A DNA stretch of 64,000 nt from Halomonas sp. KG2 (GTDB taxonomy: Bacteria; Pseudomonadota; Gammaproteobacteria; Pseudomonadales; Halomonadaceae), in assembly GCA_030440445.1 (NCBI GenBank), contig CP098528.1, forward strand, positions 1,550,001 through 1,614,000. The letters are read 5' to 3'. The notes below the pieces were generated by a model. That model was given only the letters and a program-made list of their open reading frames with translations. It had not been told where the DNA came from and searched no databases. The position numbers were made by a program, and so were the translations under genes. Of the stretch, positions 47,361 through 59,763 are shown piece after piece (the stretch's first letter is position 1; each line of letters begins with the position of its first letter).

Positions 47361-47380
47361 TTTCCGTTAACGTAAACGGA
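47361..47380. promoter_or_regulatory. Inverted repeat upstream of the acyl-CoA synthetase gene
   Basis: TCCGTT (47363-47368) and AACGGA (47375-47380) flank AACGTA, forming a 6-6-6 palindrome about 80 bases before the start codon. Candidate site for the adjacent TetR regulator. Confidence 0.45.
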
Positions 47381-47460
47381 CAAAAATAAAACGTAAGATC
47401 GAAACCTGGCTTGTCTGTTTGCGTACAACAGCTCACGACTAACAACATAAGAGAGCCATC

Positions 47461-49131
47461 ATGACAGCAACATCAGCGTCACTACCCACATATTCCACCT
47501 TCCTAGAAGGCTTTACGGTTGACACCATGATTGCCAGGCTGGACGACCATCAGGATGGTTGCCTTAATGCCTTTGAGGCATGCTGTGGTCGTCATGTGCG
47601 CCAGGGGCGAGGCGATGTGCTGGCGCTCGTGCAGGAAGATATCAATGGACAAACCCATACGCTGACGTATGCAGAACTAGACGAGCAGAGTGGCAAACTT
47701 GCTGGCTGGTTTAAGGCCCAAGGGCTTGGTGAAGGGGACCGTATTGCCTGCATGCTGCCGCGCTCAGCAGCGCTGTTAGTGGCGGTTCTTGCCACCTGGC
47801 GAGTTGGTGCGGTTTATCAGCCGTTATTTACCGCGTTCGGTCCTGACGCGGTGGATTATCGCCTAGGGCGCGCTGACACCAAGCTGGTTATTACCGATCA
47901 TGCTAATCGCTTTAAGTTTGATGGACTAAGCCAATGCCCACCTGTTTTGGCCGTCGGTGGGGCCACGAGCGAGCATCCTAATGATCATGATTGGCAGGCT
48001 GCGTTGACGCATACGTCAATGAGCGAAAAGCCACCTCGTCTTGCCCCTGAAAAACCTTTTCTTCAGATGTTTACGTCGGGCACGGTAGGCAAGCCAAAGG
48101 GAGTAGCTGTGCCGCTTTCCGGTATGACAGCGTTTGCTCTCTATATGGAACTGGCAGTCGATCTTCGCGACGATGATCGCTTTTGGAATATGGCTGACCC
48201 GGGTTGGGCATATGGGCTTTATTACGCGATTACTGGGCCGCTGCTGCTCGGTGTTACCACGCACTTCTGCGAGGCAGGTTTCAGTGCAGAAGGTGCCTTG
48301 GCGTTCATGAAGCGCCATCATATTACTAACTTCGCCGCGGCGCCCACGGCGTATCGCTTAATGAAAGCGTCAGGACTGTTCGATGACGCCCACCAAACCT
48401 TAGAGCTTCGCGCGGCAAGCTCTGCAGGGGAGCCTCTAAACACAGAAGTAGTGACCTGGGTGGAGAAGTCGTTAGGCTGTCCGGTCATGGATCACTATGG
48501 TCAAACAGAAACCGGCATGACCTGTAATAACCATCACTCCCTTGATCACCCTAAACATGTGGGAGCGATGGGCGTGCCAATGCCGGGCTACCGCTTGGCT
48601 ATCTTAGGCGCCGAGTATAACGAACTGCCGCCCGGTGAGCCGGGGGTGCTTGCGGTTGATATCAAAAACTCACCCGCCCACTTCTTCCAAGGGTATACCT
48701 GGCAAGAAAAAGACCCCTTTGTGAACGGTTACTACCTAACTGGCGATGTCGTTATCCGCAATGAAGACGGCTCGTTTCAGTTTGCCGGACGCGATGACGA
48801 CATTATTACCACCGCAGGCTACCGGGTTGGCCCTACGGATGTTGAAAACAGTGTCATGACCCACCCTGCGGTTGCCGAATCCGCAGCGGTTGGCCAGCCA
48901 GACGAGATTCGTGGCGAGGTCATTAAATCTTATATCGTACTGCGTGAAGGGTATGAGGCTAGTGAAACGCTTGCTGATGAGATCCGCCAGCAAGTGCGTG
49001 AGCGTCTTTCTACTCATGCGTTCCCCCGGGTTATCGAATTCGTCGATGAGCTGCCCAAAACGCCTAGCGGCAAGATTCAGCGCTTCAAACTTCGTGCCCA
49101 AGCGACTGAGCAAGCACGCAACGACAAATAA
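47461..49131 (+). CDS. AMP-dependent acyl-CoA synthetase
   Basis: 556-aa ANL-family enzyme activating a carboxylic acid to its CoA thioester. P-loop MFTSGTVGKPKGVAVP (residues about 203-218), DHYGQTETG near 345, hinge GRDDDIITTAGYR and catalytic Lys in PKTPSGKIQRF are intact. The N-terminal layout resembles acetyl/propionyl or medium-chain synthetases more than FadD. Neighbouring dehydrogenases suggest a short- or branched-chain acid. It lies 16 bp before the SDR gene, with good Shine-Dalgarno GAGAG. Confidence 0.87.
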   Translation: MTATSASLPTYSTFLEGFTVDTMIARLDDHQDGCLNAFEACCGRHVRQGRGDVLALVQEDINGQTHTLTYAELDEQSGKLAGWFKAQGLGEGDRIACMLPRSAALLVAVLATWRVGAVYQPLFTAFGPDAVDYRLGRADTKLVITDHANRFKFDGLSQCPPVLAVGGATSEHPNDHDWQAALTHTSMSEKPPRLAPEKPFLQMFTSGTVGKPKGVAVPLSGMTAFALYMELAVDLRDDDRFWNMADPGWAYGLYYAITGPLLLGVTTHFCEAGFSAEGALAFMKRHHITNFAAAPTAYRLMKASGLFDDAHQTLELRAASSAGEPLNTEVVTWVEKSLGCPVMDHYGQTETGMTCNNHHSLDHPKHVGAMGVPMPGYRLAILGAEYNELPPGEPGVLAVDIKNSPAHFFQGYTWQEKDPFVNGYYLTGDVVIRNEDGSFQFAGRDDDIITTAGYRVGPTDVENSVMTHPAVAESAAVGQPDEIRGEVIKSYIVLREGYEASETLADEIRQQVRERLSTHAFPRVIEFVDELPKTPSGKIQRFKLRAQATEQARNDK

Positions 49132-49147
49132 TCAAAGGAAAGTTGAA

Positions 49148-49915
49148 ATGCAGGTGAAGGATTGTACGTTTTTAATTACTGGTGCTGCTTCAGGGCTAGG
49201 TGCGGCAACAGCAGAGCGCCTAATAGCTGCCGGTGGGAGCGTTGTATTGTGTGACATGAATAATAGCGTGTCGGACCATGCTAAACGCTTAGGTGATCGT
49301 GCAGTGGCCTGCATAGCTGATATCACCTCTGCCGAGCAAATGCAGCAGGCGATTGACGAAGCGATTGCGTTGGGAGGTGGCAGCGGCCTTTCGGGTGTTA
49401 TTCACTGCGCTGGCGTCGTCAGCGTGGCCAAGCTGGTTGACCGTAATGGCAACCCCGCAGACCTGGAAAGCTATGCAAAAACGATCAACATTAATTTAGT
49501 GGGTACGTTTAATGTGATGCGTTTGGCGGCAGCCGCCATGGCCAAAAATACGCCCAATGAGAGCGGTGAGCGGGGCGTAATTATTAATACGGCTTCTATC
49601 GCAGCATTCGATGGGCAGGTGGGGCAGTGTGCTTACAGTGCGTCGAAAGCCGGTGTTGTTGGAATGAGTTTGCCTGCTGCTAGAGAGCTATCGCGTCATG
49701 CTATTCGCGTTATGGCGATTGCGCCTGGCGTTTTTGAAACGCCCATGATGAGTGAGATTCCTGACGAGGCGGCTCAAGCCCTAGCCGCTGCGGTGCCTTT
49801 CCCCAAGCGGTTGGGCAAGCCAGATGAGTTTGCTCAGCTGGCCGAGCAAATTATCACTAACCCAATGTTGAATGGTGAAGTGATTCGGCTGGATGGCGGC
49901 ATTCGAATGCAGTAA
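49148..49915 (+). CDS. SDR family 3-hydroxyacyl-CoA dehydrogenase-like protein
   Basis: 255-aa short-chain dehydrogenase with [11 protein letters not shown] cofactor loop (residues about 12-22), CDMN specifying NAD(H), catalytic Ser in NTASIAAF and YSASK (near 160). The sequence resembles the type-2 3-hydroxyacyl-CoA dehydrogenase (HSD17B10-like) group, which oxidises short branched acyl-CoA intermediates. Start ATG 49148 with AAAGGAAAG upstream. It shares an operon with the upstream synthetase and is followed by a terminator. Confidence 0.85.
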   Translation: MQVKDCTFLITGAASGLGAATAERLIAAGGSVVLCDMNNSVSDHAKRLGDRAVACIADITSAEQMQQAIDEAIALGGGSGLSGVIHCAGVVSVAKLVDRNGNPADLESYAKTININLVGTFNVMRLAAAAMAKNTPNESGERGVIINTASIAAFDGQVGQCAYSASKAGVVGMSLPAARELSRHAIRVMAIAPGVFETPMMSEIPDEAAQALAAAVPFPKRLGKPDEFAQLAEQIITNPMLNGEVIRLDGGIRMQ

Positions 49916-49945
49916 ATAGGCTGGAAAATTAGTGGCGTCTAATAG

Positions 49946-49976
49946 CCTGTCAGCACTTTTGCTGGCAGGTTTTTTT
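49946..49976 (+). terminator. Rho-independent terminator after the SDR gene
   Basis: CCTGTCAGC and GCTGGCAGG form a 9-bp stem with one T:G pair and a 6-base loop, followed by seven T. Confidence 0.88.
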
Positions 49977-50077
49977 GTTTATAGATCAAATTTTTACCGG
50001 TTAGTCGACCAAAGTTGTAGCGGTTTTGGGTGTTATATTCAAACGACCGCTTGACTATGATGCGGCTGCGCGCTAGT

Positions 50078-50097
50078 TTTCAAACATGTGTTTGAAA
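50078..50097. promoter_or_regulatory. PsrA-type operator upstream of the acyl-CoA dehydrogenase
   Basis: TTTCAAAC-ATGT-GTTTGAAA, two perfect 8-bp arms, contains CAAAC-N4-GTTTG, an exact fit to the Pseudomonas PsrA consensus. It is 72 bases before the gene's ATG. A half site (TTCAAAC) occurs upstream at 50038-50044. Confidence 0.72.
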
Positions 50098-50168
50098 GCG
50101 GTTTTTTTGAAATCCAGACCGTACTAAAAATGTAAGCCGCTTTCAGCCCCCAGCTCAGGAGAAGTGAC

Positions 50169-51974
50169 ATGCCCAGCTATCAAGCCCCCTTACGTGATAT
50201 GCGTTTCGTTATGGACGAAATGTTTGACTATCCCAGCCACTATGCAGCGCTACCCTGTGGTGATGAAGCGTCTCCAGACGTCGTGAATGCGATTCTTGAA
50301 GAGGGCGCGCGCTTTGCCCGTGATGTGCTGCTTCCGCTCAATCAAAGTGGCGATGAAGAGGGGTGCTTGTTAGAAGGTGGCGAAGTTAAAGCGCCGCAAG
50401 GTTTTAAAGAAGCGTATCAGCAATATGTTGAAGGTGGCTGGCCAAGCCTAGCAGCAGATCCTGAACAGGGCGGCCAGGGTCTTCCGCCCTCATTGGCGAT
50501 GATGCTGTCTGAAATGATCTGCGCAACTAACTTAGCGTGGGGTATGTATCCAGGGCTTTCCCATGGTGCGGCCGATGCACTTCGGCACCATGGTACTGAT
50601 GAGCAAAAGGAAACCTATCTTACCAAGCTGGTTGAAGGCGTTTGGACGGGCACTATGTGTCTCACCGAGCCACACTGTGGTACTGATCTCGGGTTAATTA
50701 AGACGCGTGCGGTGCCTAATGAAAGTGGTGCCTACTCCATTACGGGTACTAAGATCTTTATTTCTGCTGGCGACCATAATCTGGCAGAAAACATTGTACA
50801 CCTCGTATTAGCCAAACTGCCCGGCGCTCCTGAGGGCTCGAAGGGTATTTCTCTATTTGTTGTACCTAAGTTTATGCCAGATGCTCAAGGCAATCCCGGC
50901 GATCGTAATGGCGTTTCCTGTGGCTCGCTCGAGCACAAAATGGGCATCCACGGTAATGCGACTTGTGTGATGAACTTTGATGGTGCGACGGGCTATTTAG
51001 TTGGAGCGCCCAACAAAGGCTTAGCGTGCATGTTCACTATGATGAATGCCGCACGCCTTGGGGTGGGCATTCAAGGCTTAGGCTTAATCGAAGCCAGTTT
51101 CCAAAACTCGCTCAGTTACGCTCGTGACCGGTTACAAATGCGTGCCCTTTCTGGTGCTCAAGCCCCTGAAAAAGTAGCAGACCCGATTATTGTTCATCCG
51201 GATGTGCGCCGTATGCTGCTAACCCAGAAGGCGTTCGCCGAGGGTGGTCGCATGCTGGTGCTATACACCGCTCAAATGTTAGATATCGTTGAACACGGTA
51301 AGCCTGGCGAAGAGAAAGAGCAGGCTGAAACTCTGCTTGGTCTATTAACGCCTATCGTGAAAGCGTTTCTCACTGAAGTTGGTTTTGAGTGCACCAATGA
51401 AGGCGTGCAGATTTTTGGTGGTCACGGCTTCATTAAAGAGTGGGGAATGGAACAGCTGGTGCGTGATGCGCGTATTACCCGTCTCTATGAAGGTACTACC
51501 GGCATTCAAGCGTTAGACCTGCTTGGCCGAAAGGTGTTGATGAGCCAGGGTGAATCGCTAAAAGTATTCACCAAAGAGATCCATAAGTTCTGTAAGGCGG
51601 AAGCTGATAACCCTGCTCTAAAAGAGTTTGTTGAGCCGCTAGCGAAGCTGAATGCTGAGTGGGGCGAGTTAACGATGGGCGTGGGTATGAAAGCCATGCA
51701 AGACCGTGAAGAAGTGGGGGCGGCCAGCGTCGACTACCTCATGTACTCCGGCTATGTCACCTTGGCGTACCTTTTTGCCCGCGCAGCTAAGCAGTCGTTG
51801 GTGGAATTAGAGGGTGACGATAAGGCGTTTTACGCGGCTAAGTTGAATACTGCTCGTTTCTATTACCAGCGCCTGCTGCCGCGTACTAAAGCACATGCTC
51901 AGATGATTCAAGCGGGTGCGGGAAGCCTTATGGCGATGTCGAGCGAAGATTTTGGCTTGGGCTTTGAGATTTAA
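50169..51974 (+). CDS. Acyl-CoA dehydrogenase, large (C-terminal domain) type
   Basis: 601-aa flavoprotein oxidising acyl-CoA to enoyl-CoA. Longer than classical medium-chain enzymes (about 390 aa) because of N-terminal and C-terminal extensions, as in the DmdC/AcdA-like group. FAD/substrate segments MCLTEPHCGTDLGLIKT (residues about 160-176), ITGTKIFISAGDHN, and the catalytic Glu in RLYEGTTGIQALDLLG (near 442) are present. AGGAG precedes the ATG. Monocistronic, with a terminator 100 bp on, and probably derepressed by long-chain acyl-CoA through the upstream operator. Confidence 0.9.
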   Translation: MPSYQAPLRDMRFVMDEMFDYPSHYAALPCGDEASPDVVNAILEEGARFARDVLLPLNQSGDEEGCLLEGGEVKAPQGFKEAYQQYVEGGWPSLAADPEQGGQGLPPSLAMMLSEMICATNLAWGMYPGLSHGAADALRHHGTDEQKETYLTKLVEGVWTGTMCLTEPHCGTDLGLIKTRAVPNESGAYSITGTKIFISAGDHNLAENIVHLVLAKLPGAPEGSKGISLFVVPKFMPDAQGNPGDRNGVSCGSLEHKMGIHGNATCVMNFDGATGYLVGAPNKGLACMFTMMNAARLGVGIQGLGLIEASFQNSLSYARDRLQMRALSGAQAPEKVADPIIVHPDVRRMLLTQKAFAEGGRMLVLYTAQMLDIVEHGKPGEEKEQAETLLGLLTPIVKAFLTEVGFECTNEGVQIFGGHGFIKEWGMEQLVRDARITRLYEGTTGIQALDLLGRKVLMSQGESLKVFTKEIHKFCKAEADNPALKEFVEPLAKLNAEWGELTMGVGMKAMQDREEVGAASVDYLMYSGYVTLAYLFARAAKQSLVELEGDDKAFYAAKLNTARFYYQRLLPRTKAHAQMIQAGAGSLMAMSSEDFGLGFEI

Positions 51975-52075
51975 GCTTTTGAGATTTAGCTCAACAGGAG
52001 TGGTTATTCTGCAAAAGCAGATTCATCTGTAGGCTTAACTGAGCACTCTCTGGTCAGGGGACTGATCGGTGGTTT

Positions 52076-52116
52076 GCGGCAGGCTTGTTCTTAGAACAAC
52101 ACCTGCCGCTTTTTTA
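52076..52116 (+). terminator. Rho-independent terminator of the acyl-CoA dehydrogenase
   Basis: GCGGCAGG (52076-52083) pairs with CCTGCCGC (52102-52109); TTGTTC/GAACAA pair inside, then six T. Confidence 0.9.
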
Positions 52117-52363
52117 TTTCAATTTATTTTCCAATAGCCCTTGCCAAGTCGGCAGCGAATCCGTAAAGTACGCATCCGCTGCCGGGGACGCACAGCGTTA
52201 CCAGCGGTGATTGAAGGTGAAAACCTTCGGTTTGTCAGAGAGTTAGAAGAACTCGGCAACAATGCGTTGCGATGTCTTCCAACCCTTTTTGAAACGAGCC
52301 ACGCCAGAAAGCATCGTTATCACGCTTTCTTCGCTCACTCGCTTCACTCACTCAAAACAGTGA

Positions 52364-52391
52364 TTGACAAACACCAGGAAATGCGTAGAAT
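52364..52391 (+). promoter_or_regulatory. rRNA operon promoter
   Basis: Consensus TTGACA (52364-52369), a 16-bp spacer and TAGAAT (52386-52391), followed by the GC-rich discriminator ACGCC. Located about 255 bases before mature 16S, as in other gammaproteobacterial rrn operons. Confidence 0.85.
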
Positions 52392-52463
52392 ACGCCTTCC
52401 TCGCTGAGGCAAGCCAGTTCATCGGCTAGCCAGTCACTTCTTCGGAAGTTCAGCAGCGAAAAC

Positions 52464-52476
52464 AGCTCTTTAACAA
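52464..52476 (+). promoter_or_regulatory. boxA antitermination element, leader
   Basis: AGCTCTTTAACAA matches boxA (TGCTCTTTAACA), the NusB/NusE binding site in rRNA leaders. A second copy lies in the 16S-23S spacer. Confidence 0.85.
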
Positions 52477-52478
52477 TT

Positions 52479-52507
52479 TGATCAGGTAATTCATGTGGGC
52501 GCTTGCC
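52479..52507 (+). repeat. Left arm of the 16S precursor processing stem
   Basis: Starts TGATCAGGTAATTCAT and is complementary, with a few mismatches, to 54200-54229 beyond the 3' end of 16S. The long helix enclosing 16S is the expected RNase III substrate. Confidence 0.8.
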
Positions 52508-52644
52508 GATGAGGGTGATAAATCACCAAATATCAAGGCAAGCGGTCATGAGAACGAAAGTTTGAATGAATTCGTTTGAACCTTGAGCCAAGTTTGATGC
52601 GCTTTTGTTACCTTCGGGTGACGAGTAAGCATCACAATGATTTT

Positions 52645-54179
<1,535 letters not shown>

Positions 54180-54366
54180 AACGATGCATCACTCCTCGCG
54201 GTAAGCGCTCACAATGAATTACCTGATCAGAATGCTGTTGATACGCAGTGATAAGCGTTTTCTTCATGTTGAAAGAAGAGAAAAGACCTTTTTTAAGATC
54301 TTATTTAAAAGACCTCTCTTTTCCTTTTAATGTGAAAAGCACTCGCTTATCACTGCGCATAGCAGT

Positions 54367-54379
54367 CGCTCTTTAACAA
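54367..54379 (+). promoter_or_regulatory. boxA antitermination element, spacer
   Basis: CGCTCTTTAACAA, nearly identical to the leader boxA, in the spacer before 23S. Confidence 0.8.
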
Positions 54380-54394
54380 TGTATATCATGCTGA
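54379..54394 (+). repeat. Left arm of the 23S precursor processing stem
   Basis: ATGTATATCATGCTGA is the exact reverse complement of 57482-57497. Two further paired blocks lie closer to 23S: 54445-54454 with 57429-57438, and 54491-54504 with 57382-57395. Confidence 0.85.
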
Positions 54395-54497
54395 CATAAA
54401 CGTTTTAAAACGTTTATACGTAATTGTTTTGTGATACGTCTCAAGCGTATCCGGCAATCGTTATCATTGCGAGATACCAGACTCCTTCGGGTTATAG

Positions 54498-57390
<2,893 letters not shown>

Positions 57391-57506
57391 ATAACACCCA
57401 AGGGGTCTGGTCGCAGTGATAACGAAAACCGGATACGCGCTTCCTGTCAGTGACAGGAGACGAGAGACGCCACAAAACACATCAGCATGATATACATGAC
57501 AAGTTA

Positions 57507-57625
57507 CGCCTGACGACCATAGCACGCGTGAACCACCTGATCCCATGCCGAACTCAGAAGTGAAACCGCTTAGCGCCGATGGTAGTGTGGGGTCTCCCCA
57601 TGCGAGAGTAGGTCATCGTCAGGCA
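57507..57625 (+). rRNA. rrf: 5S ribosomal RNA
   Basis: About 119 nt. The terminal stem GCCTGACGA/TCGTCAGGC encloses the universal CCCATGCCGAACTCAGAAGTG and GCCGATGGTAGTGTGGGG. Ends are within a base or two. Confidence 0.95.
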
Positions 57626-57640
57626 CTTATTGAACAAAGA

Positions 57641-57665
57641 ACCCAGCCAACCGGCTGGGTTTTTT
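57641..57665 (+). terminator. rRNA operon terminator
   Basis: ACCCAGCC (57641-57648) and GGCTGGGT (57653-57660) form an 8-bp stem with a 4-base loop followed by six T, 15 bases after 5S. Confidence 0.9.
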
Positions 57666-57735
57666 GTTTGTGCGGAAGAAAAAAGCACCCTTTGCCCCCT
57701 ATCACAAAGAGGCCACCTCCCGAAGCGTGCACCGC

Positions 57736-57797
57736 ACCATCATTCCCGAGTCACCACACCGTCATTCCCGAGTGGGGTTATCGGGAATCCATCTTGA
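57736..57797. repeat. Dispersed-repeat-like element (TCATTCCCGAG family)
   Basis: ACC[AG]TCATTCCCGAGT occurs at 57736-57751 and 57758-57773. The second copy forms a hairpin with TCGGGAAT (57781-57788) and is followed by CCATCTTGAC. This pattern resembles the common proteobacterial GTCATTCCCGC...GCGGGAATCCA intergenic repeat. Confidence 0.6.
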
Positions 57798-57821
57798 CCT
57801 TGGTCTGCAGCCGCCTGTGAA

Positions 57822-57847
57822 CCCCCAGCTTCAACTGAAGCTGGGGG
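57822..57847. repeat. 12-bp perfect palindrome hairpin
   Basis: CCCCCAGCTTCA and TGAAGCTGGGGG with a 2-base centre. No T-run on either side, so it is not a standard intrinsic terminator. Possibly REP-like. Confidence 0.65.
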
Positions 57848-58010
57848 GTGCTGATAATGTTTTAAGCGCATCAAGCAGATAAATTATCGCTACTAATCTC
57901 ACTACTTAGAAAGCATTTGAAAGAAAGTGCTATGATGCGGCGATTAGCGGGGGCATTTTATTCTGAATAGATGTTCACCTATGACATGAAATTACTTTCG
58001 AGGTGAAAGG

Positions 58011-59078
58011 GTGAGTGAAACAGTACCCACATCGTGGCTTGTCTATTGCCGCCCAGGGTTTGAAAGCGACGCACTAGCTGAAATGCAACACCACGCCAAA
58101 CAGCACGAGGTGAGTTGCGAACCTGCACAGGGCGAAGGTTGGGTGAGTTTAACGCGCTTAGATAAAGAGCCGATTAATGATTTGCACCGTAAAGCGGCGT
58201 TTAAGCAACTTATTTTTGCTCGCCAAAGTCTAGCTGCACTGCCTGCGCTCACGCTGTCCCGAGATGATAGGCTTACGGCTATTCTCGATCAAATAAAGTC
58301 AAGTCGTTGGAGTTTTGAAGAAATTTGGCACGAAACGCCAGATACCAATGATGGCAAAGCATTGGCAGGCTTAATTAAAGCACTGACGAAGCCATTGCAG
58401 AGTATGCTAAAAAAACGCGGCGCATTGCGCGGTAAAGCCGGTGCACGTCGTTTACATATTTTCTGGACGGATGGTGATCGTGTTCAGTTGGGTATGAGTT
58501 TTCCTGACAATCGAAGTGAGCTGATTAATGGTATACGCCGCCTACGTTTTCCATCTCGTGCACCAAGCCGATCAACGCTGAAGTTAGAAGAGGCATGGCA
58601 TGAGTTTATTCCACGAGAAGAGTGGGATACACGGCTTGCGGATCATATGCAGGCAGCGGATTTAGGGGCCGCCCCAGGTGGTTGGACTTGGCAGTTAGTC
58701 CAGCGTGGCATGTATGTTTATGCCATTGATAATGGGCAAATGGACAAGCAGCTAATGGCTACGGGACAGATAGATCATCTTAAAGAAGATGGATTTACTT
58801 GGGAGCCGCCGCAACGAATGGATTGGCTAGTTTGTGATATTGTCGATAAGCCTGTGCGCGTGTTGGCAATGGTGGAAAGATGGTTAACCCGCAAATGGTG
58901 TCGAGAGGCAATTTTTAATTTAAAACTGCCCATGAAGAAACGCTGGGACGAGGTTAATCGCTGTATTAGCACGTTGGAAGATGCGTTGGAAACGGCGGGA
59001 GTGCGCGCTACGATTACATGCCGCCACCTCTACCATGATCGGGAAGAAGTGACGGTTCATGTAAGGCTCGCTCACTAA
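58011..59078 (+). CDS. rlmM: 23S rRNA 2'-O-ribose methyltransferase RlmM
   Basis: Methylates C2498 of 23S rRNA using SAM. It has 355 aa (E. coli 366): N-terminal ferredoxin-like and THUMP region (residues about 8-165), then a Rossmann methyltransferase domain. The SAM loop ADLGAAPGGWTWQL lies near 219-232, WLVCDIVDKP near 280 and LKLPMKKRWDEV near 308. The catalytic K-D-K-E arrangement is consistent. The GTG start is supported by GGTGAAAGG immediately upstream. Its position beside an rRNA operon is probably coincidental. Confidence 0.93.
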   Translation: MSETVPTSWLVYCRPGFESDALAEMQHHAKQHEVSCEPAQGEGWVSLTRLDKEPINDLHRKAAFKQLIFARQSLAALPALTLSRDDRLTAILDQIKSSRWSFEEIWHETPDTNDGKALAGLIKALTKPLQSMLKKRGALRGKAGARRLHIFWTDGDRVQLGMSFPDNRSELINGIRRLRFPSRAPSRSTLKLEEAWHEFIPREEWDTRLADHMQAADLGAAPGGWTWQLVQRGMYVYAIDNGQMDKQLMATGQIDHLKEDGFTWEPPQRMDWLVCDIVDKPVRVLAMVERWLTRKWCREAIFNLKLPMKKRWDEVNRCISTLEDALETAGVRATITCRHLYHDREEVTVHVRLAH

Positions 59079-59108
59079 TTTAAAGGTAGGCGGAGTCGCG
59101 TAAGGGTG

Positions 59109-59396
59109 TTAATAGCCTGGTTCGTATACGCGGATAGTTTCGTCTTCTGTTAATAGAGGTAGGATGCTCTGCATGGCCGCTGCACGTGCTTCACTTGAAT
59201 GCCACTCTTTCCAAGCGCGAAGATTGCGCCATTTGGTAATCATCAGGCGGCGATCTGTATGGCCAAGTTCGACGAGCGTTTCTCCACCGACAAATCCTCG
59301 TACGCCAAGTGAAACGCGCATTGCTTCGCGGGCAGCCAGTTCATATTCTTCTTCCAGGCCAGGCATAATACGCCGTTCAATGATTACTTTGATCAT
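59109..59396 (-). CDS. Antibiotic biosynthesis monooxygenase (ABM) domain protein
   Basis: 95-aa single-domain protein of the dimeric alpha/beta barrel ABM fold. Features: MIKVIIERRIMPGLEEEYE start, GFVGGETLVE and ITKWRNLRAWKEWHSS. The family contains quinol monooxygenases and proteins of no known activity, so no substrate is claimed. Divergent from tusA, with 28 bp between start codons, meaning overlapping promoters. Confidence 0.82.
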   Translation of the reverse strand: MIKVIIERRIMPGLEEEYELAAREAMRVSLGVRGFVGGETLVELGHTDRRLMITKWRNLRAWKEWHSSEARAAAMQSILPLLTEDETIRVYEPGY

Positions 59397-59424
59397 GCTG
59401 TCTGTTTCCTAAACGAGATTGTAG

Positions 59425-59676
59425 ATGACTGATAATACGTATGACCCAAGTGCCTTTGATGCATCGTTAGACACAACGGGTTTATATTGCCCTGAACCTA
59501 TTATGTTAATGCATAACAAGGTGCGTGATATGACGCCAGGGCAGGTGTTGAAGGTAATAGCAACAGACCCCGCAACGACTCGCGATGTGCCAAAATTTTG
59601 TCAATTTTTGGGACACCAGCTACTGCAGCAAGAGGAGTCTGATGACCACTACGTGTATTTTATTCGCCTAGCGTAA
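59425..59676 (+). CDS. tusA: Sulfurtransferase TusA
   Basis: Sulfur carrier for tRNA 2-thiouridine synthesis and molybdenum-cofactor biogenesis. 83 aa with the CPxP motif: the active Cys is residue 22 in TGLYCPEPIML. DPATTRDVPKFC and a C-terminal YVYFIRLA strand complete the family pattern. It resembles Pseudomonas-type TusA with a short N-terminal extension. Weak Shine-Dalgarno. Probably monocistronic. Confidence 0.92.
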   Translation: MTDNTYDPSAFDASLDTTGLYCPEPIMLMHNKVRDMTPGQVLKVIATDPATTRDVPKFCQFLGHQLLQQEESDDHYVYFIRLA

Positions 59677-59763
59677 AGCTTCTGCAGCTATGCGAGGCTA
59701 GCCATTAATATTGGCTTTAGGCTCTGGCTTTGATTGGGTAGCCTCGCAAGCGCTTATTTAAGA

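Larger units (their letters stand above)
52120..52644 (+). other. rRNA operon upstream and leader region
   Basis: No protein gene supported. Bases 52120-52363 contain AT-poor sequence that probably holds activator (Fis/UP) sites, but I can name none with confidence. The promoter, boxA and the left arm of the 16S processing stem follow to 52507. A small hairpin (TTACCTTCGGGTGA, 52610-52623) precedes the mature 16S. Confidence 0.6.
54180..54497 (+). other. 16S-23S internal transcribed spacer without tRNA genes
   Basis: 318 bases. No tRNA-Ile or tRNA-Ala can be folded here. It contains the right arm of the 16S stem (54200-54229), a hairpin with 14-bp arms CGCAGTGATAAGCG/CGCTTATCACTGCG (54244-54257 and 54344-54357), a second boxA (54367-54379) and the left arm of the 23S stem (54379-54394). 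Confidence 0.85.
57668..58010. other. Repeat-bearing intergenic region between rrn and rlmM
   Basis: 343 bases without a supported gene. It holds two copies of a TCATTCCCGAGT repeat and a GC-rich palindrome (both listed separately). The rlmM promoter presumably lies in the AT-rich stretch 57880-57960. The two short ORFs crossing it have no ribosome-binding site. Confidence 0.65.

Noticed and set aside
48872..49147. 5' extension of the SDR gene back to 48872
   Set aside because: It overlaps the acyl-CoA synthetase in another frame. The ATG at 49148 has a Shine-Dalgarno and begins directly at the Rossmann strand.
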